Positions 1 through 8,100 of a DNA stretch of 9,005 bases are shown here, piece by piece (position 1 is the first letter of the stretch; the number at the start of each line of letters is the position of its first letter). The position numbers and the translations under genes were made by a program. The DNA is from CAYWNK01 sp047639615 (GTDB taxonomy: Bacteria; Planctomycetota; UBA1135; GCA-002686595). The notes under the pieces were generated by a model, which saw nothing but the letters and a program-made list of their open reading frames with translations, was not told where the DNA came from and searched no databases. The stretch lies in NCBI GenBank assembly GCA_047639615.1, contig JBLIOL010000231.1:1-9005 (forward strand). Reading direction: 5' to 3'.

Positions 1-2378
1 TTCAAGCGCGCTACGACGTGCTGGACGACATCGTGCGCACCACCTCCGAGGGCTTCCTCGCCACGACCCTGGGCTGCGCCCGTTGCCACGACCACAAGGG
101 TGATCCGGTCTTGCAGACGGACTACTACTCCTTCATGTCCTTCTTCGAGGGGCTGACCAATTACAAGGTGGACGGTTGGCTGGTCCCGATCCTGAGCGAG
201 GAGGAGGAGTTGGCTCACGCCGAGGCCCTGGTGCGCCACAAGGATGAGCTCGAGTCCAAACAAACCGAGCTGCAGAACCTCGAAGCGGAATTCCGCCAGG
301 CCTTCGCCGAACGCGGCAAGGGCACGGCCCGCACCCTGCTGCACAACCTGAGCTATCGCTTCTACCGCGACCAGTTCCGCGATCTGGCCAAGTTTGAAGG
401 ACTGCGCCCCGAGGATGTTGGCGAGCTGGAAGGCGGCAAGTTCGACCTCTCGCCGGCCACGCGCACCGAAGACTATGGCTTCATCTTCGACGGCACCCTG
501 CGCATCCCCCATACGGACAGCTGGGATGTGGTGTTGGATGCCGACGATGGTGTGCGGCTCACCATCGATGGCAAGGTAGTCATCGAATACGACCGCCTAG
601 GTGGCCTGGGTACACCGCAGCGTGCCAGCATCGATCTGGCCGCAGGCCCGCACACGGTCAAGCTCGAGTTCTTTCAGTGGGTCGGCGGCGCCGCCCTCGA
701 GCTCAGCATGGCTCCGAGCTCCGCCAACCGTTGGCACTATCGCTTCGACGAACCGGCAGCGGGCTGGGAGCTGCCTGACTTCGACGACAAGGACTGGCTC
801 GAGGGCCCCGGCGGCTTCGGCAAGCAAGGCACGCCCGCCTCCGAGATTGGAACGGACTGGCACACAGGGGATATCTGGCTGCGGCAGGCCTTCCAATGGG
901 ATCCCGCCAAGGACCTGGACCCCGTCCTCGTGGGACACCACGACGATGAGATGAGCGTCTACGTGAACGGCGTGCTAGCCGTGCAGACCGAGGGCTACAT
1001 CGTCGGCTATCGCGTCTTCGAACTCAGCGAGGAGGCCAAGGCAGCCCTCGTCCCCGGCGAGAACATCATCGCCATTCGCTGCACACAGCAATGGGGCGGT
1101 CAATACGTGCACGCGCGCTTGGCCCAGCGCGCCCACACCCTGGCCGGCGACCTGGCGAGCGTGGCCTTCGGCCGCTACGAGCTCTCCGCATCCAAGCGTC
1201 CCGACGGCGGCGACCTAGCCCAAGAAATCCGCACCACCGGTGCCAGCGTGCTCGGTGAACCAACAGCCAAGCGCCACCGCGAGCTCAAGGACCGGGTGAA
1301 CCACCTCGCCCGCAACAAACCCAGGCCTCCGCGCATGGCCAACGTGGCCACCGAGACCGGCCCAAGGCCGGCCCTCATGCGCGTCCACCACCGTGGGAGC
1401 GCCCGCTCCATGGGTAAGGAAGTGCCCGTGGCTTTCCCGGTCTGCATGGACGAGACACCTGCACAGATCCCCGAGCCCGCGGCCGGTGCCAAGAGCTCGG
1501 GCCGCCGCCGTGCTCTCGCTGACTGGATCGCCTCCAAGGACAACCCGCTCACCGCGCGCGTCATGGTGAACCGCGTTTGGCAACACCACTTTGGCATTGG
1601 GCTCGTGCCCACCTCCAGCGACTTTGGCGAGCTAGGCGAGCGCCCCAGCCATCCCGAGCTATTGGACTGGCTCGCAATCTGGTTCATGGACAACGATTGG
1701 AGCGTAAAGCAGCTACATCGCTTGCTGCTCTCCAGCGCTGCCTATCGCATGAGCTCCACGGCAGGCCCCGAGGGCCTAGCTGCGGATCCCACCAACACGC
1801 TCCTCTGGCACTTTCGCCAGCGCCGTCTGTGCGCCGAGGAAATTCGAGACTCGATCCTCTGGCTCACGGGCAAGCTCAACCCCACGCTCGGGGGCAAGAG
1901 CATCTACTCGATGATGCCCGCCCAGGCCATGGCCACCGCCTCCAGGCCCGGCGCAAGCTGGGGCAAGTCCTCCGAGGACGAGCTACGCCGGCGCAGCATC
2001 TACATCAAGTCCAAGCGCTCCCTGCTGACTCCTCTGCTCATGGCCTTCGACCAGGCGGACACGGACATCGCCTGCCCCGTGCGCTACGTGACCACCTCAC
2101 CCTCCCAAGCACTGGGCTTGCTCAACGGCGAGTTCTCCCAGCTGCGCGCTGCCGAGTTCGCGGAGCGCATCCGCCAGGCGGCGCCAGACAATCGCCAGGG
2201 GCAAGTTCACGAAGCCCTACAGCTGGCCCTGGGCCGCGAGCCCCAGCCCGCAGACATGCAGGATGCACTCGAGCTGTGGGACCAATTGATCACCGAGCAC
2301 GCCATGACGGAAGACCAGGCGCGCACCCAGATCAGTCTCTACGTCATCAATCTCTCCGAGTTCGTCTACCTGGACTGA
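1..2378 (+). CDS. DUF1549/DUF1553 (PSD1-type) protein with PA14-like and jelly-roll inserts, 5'-truncated by window edge
   Basis: The frame is open from the first full codon (position 3) and the first residues already lie inside DUF1549, so the true start, probably with a signal peptide and a PSD1 cytochrome-like domain, lies before the window. Seen in order: the DUF1549 end with CARCHDHK at about 75-98 (a CxxCH haem-type motif, here followed by GDP where the family usually has an aromatic residue before DP); a charged helical stretch, possibly a coiled coil, near 195-320; a PA14-like beta module near 460-712 (DSWDVVLDADDGVRLTIDGK); a second jelly-roll module near 732-1120 (WHYRF... then YVNG); and DUF1553 from about 1497, with NPLTARVMVNRVWQHHFG and GERPSHPELLDWLA, to the stop. 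The family is probably exported; its biochemical role is not established. It ends 4 bases before the DUF1501 gene, and the two families are habitual neighbours in planctomycetes. Family assignment is secure; the carbohydrate-binding role of the inserts is inference. Confidence 0.93.
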   Translation, partial: QARYDVLDDIVRTTSEGFLATTLGCARCHDHKGDPVLQTDYYSFMSFFEGLTNYKVDGWLVPILSEEEELAHAEALVRHKDELESKQTELQNLEAEFRQAFAERGKGTARTLLHNLSYRFYRDQFRDLAKFEGLRPEDVGELEGGKFDLSPATRTEDYGFIFDGTLRIPHTDSWDVVLDADDGVRLTIDGKVVIEYDRLGGLGTPQRASIDLAAGPHTVKLEFFQWVGGAALELSMAPSSANRWHYRFDEPAAGWELPDFDDKDWLEGPGGFGKQGTPASEIGTDWHTGDIWLRQAFQWDPAKDLDPVLVGHHDDEMSVYVNGVLAVQTEGYIVGYRVFELSEEAKAALVPGENIIAIRCTQQWGGQYVHARLAQRAHTLAGDLASVAFGRYELSASKRPDGGDLAQEIRTTGASVLGEPTAKRHRELKDRVNHLARNKPRPPRMANVATETGPRPALMRVHHRGSARSMGKEVPVAFPVCMDETPAQIPEPAAGAKSSGRRRALADWIASKDNPLTARVMVNRVWQHHFGIGLVPTSSDFGELGERPSHPELLDWLAIWFMDNDWSVKQLHRLLLSSAAYRMSSTAGPEGLAADPTNTLLWHFRQRRLCAEEIRDSILWLTGKLNPTLGGKSIYSMMPAQAMATASRPGASWGKSSEDELRRRSIYIKSKRSLLTPLLMAFDQADTDIACPVRYVTTSPSQALGLLNGEFSQLRAAEFAERIRQAAPDNRQGQVHEALQLALGREPQPADMQDALELWDQLITEHAMTEDQARTQISLYVINLSEFVYLD

Positions 2379-2382
2379 TCCC

Positions 2383-3804
2383 ATGAGTACCTTCGACTTC
2401 TCTAGACGAACTTTTCTGCGACGTGCCGGCGGCCTCGCCGCCGCCCCGGTGCTGGCCAGCAACGGCCAATCCTTCGCGGCTAGCTTGTCCGACGTGCTGA
2501 ACCCCATGTCGCCCAAGTCTCCTCACTACCTACCCAAGGTGAAGAGCGTCATCTTTCTGTTCATGTATGGCGGGCCAAGCCACATGGACACCTTCGACTA
2601 CAAGCCGGCCCTGTACCCCCTCGACGGCCAGACCATCGAGGTCAAGACTCGCGGTCGCGGCGGCGCCAAGTCCCAGGGCCGGGTAGTCGGACCCAAGTGG
2701 GACTTCCAGCGCTATGGCCAGTGCGGCAAGCATGTCTCCGATCTCTTCCCGAACGTCGGCAAGCATGTGGACGACATGGCCTTCGTGCACTCCATGTACG
2801 CCGAGTCGCCGATCCACGGCTCGGCCATGCTGATGATGAACTCTGGTTCCCTGCTTTCGGGTCGCCCGAGCATGGGAAGCTGGGTCACTCAAGCCCTGGG
2901 TAGCCAGAACCCGAACCTACCCGGCTATGTGGTCATGCTCGATGACACGGGCGGCCCCATCAGCGGTGCCAAGAACTGGACCAACGGCTACATGCCCGCC
3001 GCCTACCAGGGTGTGGTGGTCAACTCCACCGGCGATCCGATCCTGGACCTCCAACCCCGCGGCGACACCACGCGCGCCGTACAGCGCACGATCCTCGATC
3101 GTCTGCGCATGGCGAATGAGCGCCACCTAGCCGCACGCAAGGACAACACCGAGCTCGCCGCGCGCATCGCCAGCTACGAGCTGGGCTACGAGATGCAGGA
3201 GACGGCACCCGAAGCTTTCGACGTGATGGCGGAGGACGAGAGCACGCGCTCGCTGTACGGCTTCGACGGCAAGAAGACCATCTCCTTCGGGCGCAAGCTC
3301 CTGATCGCCCGACGCTTGGTGCAGCGCGGCGTGCGCTTCATCCAGGTCTATTCCGGCGGCAACCACAACGACGCCAACTGGGATGCCCACGGGGACCTGG
3401 AGATCAACCACAACAAGCACGCCGGCGCCACGGATAAGCCGATCGCCGGCCTGCTGGCCGATCTCAAGCGCACGGGCCTACTCGACGAGACCCTGGTGGT
3501 CTGGACCGGCGAGTTCGGTCGTCAACCCACGGCCGAATACGCTGAGGGCACCGGCCGCGATCACAACTCCTACGGCTTCACCCTCTGGATGGCCGGCGGC
3601 GGAATCAAGGGCGGTCACTCCGTGGGTCGCACGGACGATCTCGGCAGCGCAGCGGTCGAAGATCGCTATCACGTGCGCAACTTACACGCCACGGTTCTCG
3701 ACCAGCTCGGCCTCGATCCGAACAACACCACCTACCGCTTCGCCGGGCTCGATCAGAAGTTGGTGGGCGTTGAAGGCGCGCAACCCTTCCGGGTGATCAC
3801 GTAG
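2383..3804 (+). CDS. DUF1501 family protein, Tat-exported (sulfatase/alkaline-phosphatase-like fold)
   Basis: A complete 473-residue protein, a normal length for DUF1501. The N-terminus has a twin-arginine signal: SRRTFLRR at residues 7-14, then an Ala-rich hydrophobic stretch and a likely cleavage near SFA/AS (residues 30-34), so the protein should be exported folded, possibly with bound metal. Family landmarks are the strand VIFLFMYGGPSHMDTFDYKP (H67, D69, D72), the His/Asp-rich NHNDANWDAHGD (327-338), WTGEFGRQP (374-382) and GRDHN (391-395), followed by the usual ending with DRYHVRNLHATVLDQLGLD. DUF1501 is related to the alkaline phosphatase/sulfatase superfamily; substrate and reaction are unknown. 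The ATG at 2383 is chosen because the Tat signal follows at once and the upstream gene stops at 2378. There is no Shine-Dalgarno in the gap, so translational coupling to the upstream gene is likely. Role inferred from pairing: works with the DUF1549/DUF1553 product outside the cytoplasm. Confidence 0.96.
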   Translation: MSTFDFSRRTFLRRAGGLAAAPVLASNGQSFAASLSDVLNPMSPKSPHYLPKVKSVIFLFMYGGPSHMDTFDYKPALYPLDGQTIEVKTRGRGGAKSQGRVVGPKWDFQRYGQCGKHVSDLFPNVGKHVDDMAFVHSMYAESPIHGSAMLMMNSGSLLSGRPSMGSWVTQALGSQNPNLPGYVVMLDDTGGPISGAKNWTNGYMPAAYQGVVVNSTGDPILDLQPRGDTTRAVQRTILDRLRMANERHLAARKDNTELAARIASYELGYEMQETAPEAFDVMAEDESTRSLYGFDGKKTISFGRKLLIARRLVQRGVRFIQVYSGGNHNDANWDAHGDLEINHNKHAGATDKPIAGLLADLKRTGLLDETLVVWTGEFGRQPTAEYAEGTGRDHNSYGFTLWMAGGGIKGGHSVGRTDDLGSAAVEDRYHVRNLHATVLDQLGLDPNNTTYRFAGLDQKLVGVEGAQPFRVIT

Positions 3805-3824
3805 CTTGAGTCAACTGCGCTCCC

Positions 3825-3845
3825 TGGTCCTGCACCCGCAGGCCA
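3825..3845. terminator. hairpin in the convergent spacer, possible bidirectional terminator
   Basis: The 69-base spacer between the two convergent stop codons (3805-3873) contains an inverted repeat: TGG-T-CCTGC, loop ACCC, GCAGG-CCA. That is eight base pairs with one bulged T. Being nearly symmetric, it could act on both strands. No T-run follows on either side, so it is not a canonical intrinsic terminator. The position is what one would expect for a terminator; the function is inferred and a chance hairpin is possible in DNA this rich in GC. Confidence 0.35.
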
Positions 3846-3873
3846 CGTGAGACGAGTTCGGTCGCGAGGCAAG

Positions 3874-4968
3874 CTACTTCGTGTAGAAAGCCTCGAGGCA
3901 GATGTCGGAGACCTTCATGGCCAAGGTCGTCGGGCTGACGCTGGTCTGGTTGGCGAGCACGATCACGCTGAAGCGCTGCTCGGGGAAGCGCACCATCTCC
4001 GCCAGGTAGCCGACCCAGGCTCCTCCGTGGGAGACCGTAGGTAGCCCGCGGTGCACCTTGTGGCCTAGGCCACGTGCGTAGGGAATCGCCTCGCCACTAT
4101 TGAGTACGCCGCGGGTGTGCATCAGGTCGAGGAACTCTTGGCCGTAGCCGAGCTGGTTGTCGTAGAAGTTCGCGTCCCACTTGACCAGGTCCTCGACGGT
4201 GGTGAAGACACCGCCATCGCCCACATGGTCCAGGTGCGTGATGTCCACCTTCCACTCGCCGCGGTTCTTCTGGTCCTGACGCGAGTAGCCGTGGGAACGA
4301 CCGAAGACCACCTCGTCGTGGCGGTCCTGGAAATGTGTCATATCCATGCCCAGCGGCTCGAAGATGCGCTCGCGCGCGAAGTCGCGCAGGCTCTTGCCGC
4401 TGGTGCGTCGCACCAGCTCCCCCATCATCAGGTAGTTAGAGTTGCTGTAGGAAAACTTGCTGCCGGGCGTGAACTCGAGCTCAGCGGTGGAGATCACTTC
4501 AAGGGACTGCTCCGGCGTGAACCAAGCCTTGCTCCCGCCGCCGCTGCGAAACTGAATGCCGATGTAGTCCGGGATACCGCTGATGTGATGCACGAGATGG
4601 CGCACCAACACCGGAGGCTCAGTCTTGCTGAACTCGGGGAAGTACTTGGTGATCGGCGCTTCGAAATCAAGCTTGCCGTCGAGCGCCAGCAGACTGAGCG
4701 CCGCGGCCGTGAACTGCTTCGAGGTGGAGCCGATGCGGTAGATCACATCCGGCCCGTTGGGGAAGCCGACCTCGACATTCGCCATACCGAAGCCCTTGCC
4801 GTAGACCAGCTCACCGCCGGCGATGATCCCCACCGCCATGCCCGGTTGGCCGAAGGCGTCCCAGGCCTCAAAGAGCGCATCGATTTTCTTGAAAGCCTGC
4901 GGCGAGGTGTCTTGAGCAACGAGGGGAGCAGCGAGAGCGAAGGCGGCAAGCAGAGAGAGACAGCGCAT
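3874..4968 (-). CDS. secreted serine hydrolase, beta-lactamase family (PF00144 / class C-like)
   Basis: A complete 364-residue protein. The N-terminus is a classical Sec signal peptide (MRCLSLLAAFALAAPLVA, likely cut before Q19), which supports the ATG at 4968. The three active-site motifs of the serine beta-lactamase / penicillin-binding-protein fold are visible: S81-T-S-K84 (nucleophile and general base, in RIGSTSKQFTAAA), Y174-S-N176 (the YxN motif) and H314-G-G316 (in place of KTG). HHISGIPDY near 127-135 and VGDGGVFTTVEDLVKW near 249-264 are typical of the family branch that holds esterases, D-aminopeptidases and PBP4*-like proteins. It is therefore probably a periplasmic or secreted esterase or peptidase, not a resistance enzyme; the substrate cannot be read from the sequence. 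It is transcribed toward the DUF1501 gene and divergently from the large fusion gene, so it is its own transcription unit. No Shine-Dalgarno is visible before the start. Confidence 0.93.
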   Translation of the reverse strand: MRCLSLLAAFALAAPLVAQDTSPQAFKKIDALFEAWDAFGQPGMAVGIIAGGELVYGKGFGMANVEVGFPNGPDVIYRIGSTSKQFTAAALSLLALDGKLDFEAPITKYFPEFSKTEPPVLVRHLVHHISGIPDYIGIQFRSGGGSKAWFTPEQSLEVISTAELEFTPGSKFSYSNSNYLMMGELVRRTSGKSLRDFARERIFEPLGMDMTHFQDRHDEVVFGRSHGYSRQDQKNRGEWKVDITHLDHVGDGGVFTTVEDLVKWDANFYDNQLGYGQEFLDLMHTRGVLNSGEAIPYARGLGHKVHRGLPTVSHGGAWVGYLAEMVRFPEQRFSVIVLANQTSVSPTTLAMKVSDICLEAFYTK

Positions 4969-5167
4969 GGTGGGATCGGAACCGGTCGGGGAGGGGCCAC
5001 GAAGCCGCGCGCGCGCGTGGTTCGGGCAGGCCCTATGCCCTTCACAGCGTAGGTTATTTTCGGCTGCCGACGCTAATTGGCCGGAAGCGCCATCGCCCAG
5101 AGAGAACCCCAGAGCTGTGCTAATCTCCAGGTCTCGATCCCCTGCAGTGACTCGCTACCCGGCTTCC
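4969..5167. promoter_or_regulatory. divergent intergenic region carrying the promoters of the hydrolase and the fusion gene
   Basis: This 199-base spacer separates two start codons facing away from each other, so promoters for both genes should lie here. On the + strand GCTAAT occurs twice (5072-5077 and 5119-5124). The second copy is preceded by TGT, giving an extended -10-like TGTGCTAAT about 44 bases before the fusion ATG, but no convincing -35 is in register. An AT-rich island, GTTATTTT, at 5053-5060 is the only other low-GC patch and could serve the minus-strand gene. No purine-rich ribosome binding site precedes either ATG. Assignment of a regulatory region rests on gene orientation; the individual boxes are weak. 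Confidence 0.4.
5001..5023. repeat. alternating CG tract inside an imperfect inverted repeat
   Basis: Six consecutive CG dinucleotides (5006-5017), extended to 14 bases of alternating pyrimidine/purine by the following TG. The tract is flanked by GAAGCC on the left and GGTTC on the right, which pair as GAA(g)CC/GGTTC and close a hairpin. It lies 33-55 bases upstream of the minus-strand hydrolase start, so it could sit in that gene's leader. A structural or regulatory role is inference; such tracts also arise by chance in high-GC DNA. Confidence 0.4.
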
Positions 5168-8100
5168 ATGCGCATCCTTTATTGCCTGCTCTTCGCACTC
5201 TGCTTCCCTAGCCTCGGCCTCGGCCTCGCCCTCGGCCAAGAACGTGTCGTGCTCTTGGTAGGTGAGTCCGAATACGGGTCCGCCGAAACCATGACAGCCT
5301 TCGCAAAGGATCTGGAGACGCGGCTGAACTTGGACGTCGACCTGCGCCTCTCCGAGGGCAACGAACTGCCGCCCGTGCCGAGCCCGGACGAAGCGGATCT
5401 CTTGGTGCTCTTCCTGCGCTTCCGCCAGGTGGACGATGCGCAGCTCGCACAACTCGGCGCTTGGTTCGACGCGGGCAAACCCGTCGTAGCCCTACGCACC
5501 ACGAGCCATGCCTTCTTGGGACACATGGACTGGTTCCCGCCCTACTTCGGCGGTCACTACAAGTCCCACGCACCCAACGGTGCTGGCACGCGCACGGTCA
5601 TCCCGATGGCCGCTCGCACCCACCCGATCCTGCGCGGCATCCCGCTCAGCATGGAGATGGGGCACGGCGGCACCTACGACACCCAACCGCTCTCCGATGG
5701 CGCCAGCGTCTTGATGTTCGGTCGCACCGGGGACCTACCCACCCAACCGGTGGCCTGGACCTTCGAGTACAAGCCCGGCGCGCGCATCTTCTACACCTCC
5801 ATGGGCTCGATCGAGAACTTCGGCCGCCGGGGTTTCCGCACCCTCCTGGCCAACGCCGTGCTCTGGGGGCTCGAGAAGGATGTGCCCGCACGCGGCGCCT
5901 ACGGCAACGGTGGGCCCAATCCCCCCGCGCCCGCCAGCACCTCTATTCCCGCGCCGCCCGTAGGTCTGGTGCCCCCTGGCGCCGAGGTGCTCTTCGACGG
6001 CACGGACCTCAAAGCTTGGCGCCACTGGGATCCGAGCGTGGAACCCCGCGCGATCCGCATCGACGGGCGAGCCGACACCTCCGCCGGCGGCCCGGTCTTC
6101 GAATTGCCGCGCTGGCCGATCGAGGGCCGCGCACTGATCGCGCGCCCGGGCTTCGGAGATCTCGTGACCCGTGGAGACTACGCCGACTATCACCTGCACC
6201 TGGACTTCCTCGTGCCGGAAGAGCGCGGCATACCCGACAACTTCCGCGGAGCCAGTGGCGTCTACGTGGCGGGTCGCTACGAGATCGCCCTCTTGGACTC
6301 CTACCAAAAAGACCTCAGCGACGAATCCAGCGGCGCACTCTTCGGCCAACACAGCCCGAGCCAAAACGCCTCCGCACCCCCCAACACTTGGCAGAGCCTC
6401 GACCTCAGCTACCGCCACGCGGCCGGAGAAAACCCGCGCCTCTCGGTCTGGCTCAACGATGTTCAGGTGCTCAAGGACGTGACCCTGGAGAAGGCCACCA
6501 GCTACGGCTTCCTGCGCCCCCTACCAGGACCCGAGAGCGCCGGCGAAGCACGCCACGTGGCCAGCAAAGAAGACTCCGCACGCTGCGATTGGGGAAAGGA
6601 CTCCTTCTCCGTCAGTACCCGCTTCCGCAGCACGGCGGGCGGCACCCTGGTAGCCAAGTGCCCGCCCTCCGGCCAATGGGTCGCGGACGCCAAGGCGCTC
6701 TTCCTGCGCGGCGGCCATCTGGTCTACGACATCGGCTGGATCGGCGCTCTGAGCAGCAAGAACACCTGGGCCGACGGCGACTGGCACCGGGTGGTGCTCA
6801 CCAGCCACGAGGGCCAAGTGCGCCTCTACGTGGACGGCGAACTAGAAGCCGAGCGTGAGGACTTCCGAGCCAAGGACAAGCCGGCCTTCGTGCTCAAGGC
6901 CGGCGAGGCCAACGACAATTTCGGCGGCACCTACAACGGCGAGATGAAGCAGCTGCGCTTCTACGATCGCGCGCTCAGTCCGAAGGAAGCGGCAGCTCTC
7001 GCGGGCGGCAAGAACCCGAAGGCCACGCCAACCTACACTTGGAACGGCAAGCCGGACAAAGAGCGCGAGAGTCGCCCGAGGCGCGAAGCGGGAGACCCCG
7101 TGCCCAGCCCCATTAGGCTCCAAGCGGATTGCTCCCCCGTGCGCTTCGCCAACATCTGGGTACTACCCCTAGGCAGCGTGGACCACGCCGGTCTGGTCGC
7201 TTCCCTCGACCACGAGAGCTACGAGCGCGGCGAGGTGATCTTCCGCGGCACCTGCCTCGGCTGCCACGGCGCCGACGGCCTGCGTACGCTCAACCCGAAG
7301 GCGCGGCCCTTCGCCCGCGGCATCCTCGAGAACGGCAGCGACCCCTTGTCCCTCTTCCACACGGTGACCAAGGGCTACCAGGAGATGCCCTCCAACGAGT
7401 GGCTACGCCCCGATCAGCGCTACGACGTCATTCACTACGTGCGCGAACGCTTCCTGCGCGAAGAGAATAAGAGCCAGTATTTCGGGGTCACCGACGCCTA
7501 CCTCAACGGTCTACCCAAGGGCGTGCCCGCGGAGCTAGCCGATGAGAGCGACCTGCCGCGCCGGGACTATGGTCCGGTGCTCGCCAGTCAACTGGGCGAC
7601 CACGTGGGCAGCGCCCTGACCGTCCGCCTGGATGACGAGACCTCCATGTCCTACGACCTGCAAGTCATGGGTTCCCCCGCCGCTTGGACCGGCGGCTTCT
7701 TGGATCTCGCCGAGACGCAGCATCACAAGCAACGCGGCGAAGGCCGCGCGCGCCCGGGCGGCGAGCTCATGGCCGGCCTCGAGGCATGGGGTTGGGGCCA
7801 CGGAGGAAGCTTGGACTGGGATCGCTCGCGCCGTCCGGCGCGGGGTCCCTTGCCCAAGGACTGGCTCGACTACCACGGCCACTACCTGCACGGTGATCAG
7901 GTGGTCCTGTCCTACGCCATCGACTCACGTGAGGTGCTCGAAGTGCCCGGCGTGGATCGCTCCTCGGGACTGCCCGTGATCACGCACCGCATCACCGTCG
8001 CCGCCGGCGATACGGAACTTCTGCTCGCTCTTGCTAACGCTCCCGAGGGTGACGACCTGACGCAATACTGGACTCGTTCCAGCGACGAGCAAGCGGGCCT

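Noticed and set aside
1577..2386. 269-codon open frame on the + strand inside gene 1
   Set aside because: Arg/His/Pro-rich translation with no family match, overlapping well-conserved DUF1553 sequence in the other frame.
3874..4968. Antibiotic-resistance beta-lactamase
   Set aside because: The SxxK/YxN/HGG pattern is shared by many esterases and peptidases of the same superfamily. HGG replaces KTG and nothing in the context points to resistance.
4117..5052. 311-codon open frame on the + strand, antisense to the serine hydrolase
   Set aside because: It mirrors the hydrolase gene, is rich in Val/Ala/Leu/Glu/His as expected from reverse-complemented high-GC codons, has no motif, and the opposite strand has a signal peptide and three catalytic motifs.
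2375..5145. GATCCC shortly before all three start codons (2378-2382, about 4973-4978 in reverse, 5136-5141)
   Set aside because: The distances to the start codons differ (0, about 3 and about 26 bases) and a six-base match is expected often in this composition; no regulatory logic links the three.
5461..6858. 465-codon open frame on the + strand, offset from the fusion gene
   Set aside because: The translation is a low-complexity Arg/Pro/Ala/His mix with no family resemblance, and it lies wholly within the fusion frame, whose translation matches several known domains. It is an artefact of GC-rich codon use.
5168..7171. Stop of a separate ThuA/DUF1080 gene before the cytochrome region
   Set aside because: I read the frame codon by codon across each domain junction and found no stop codon and no frame change, so the modules are one gene as sequenced.
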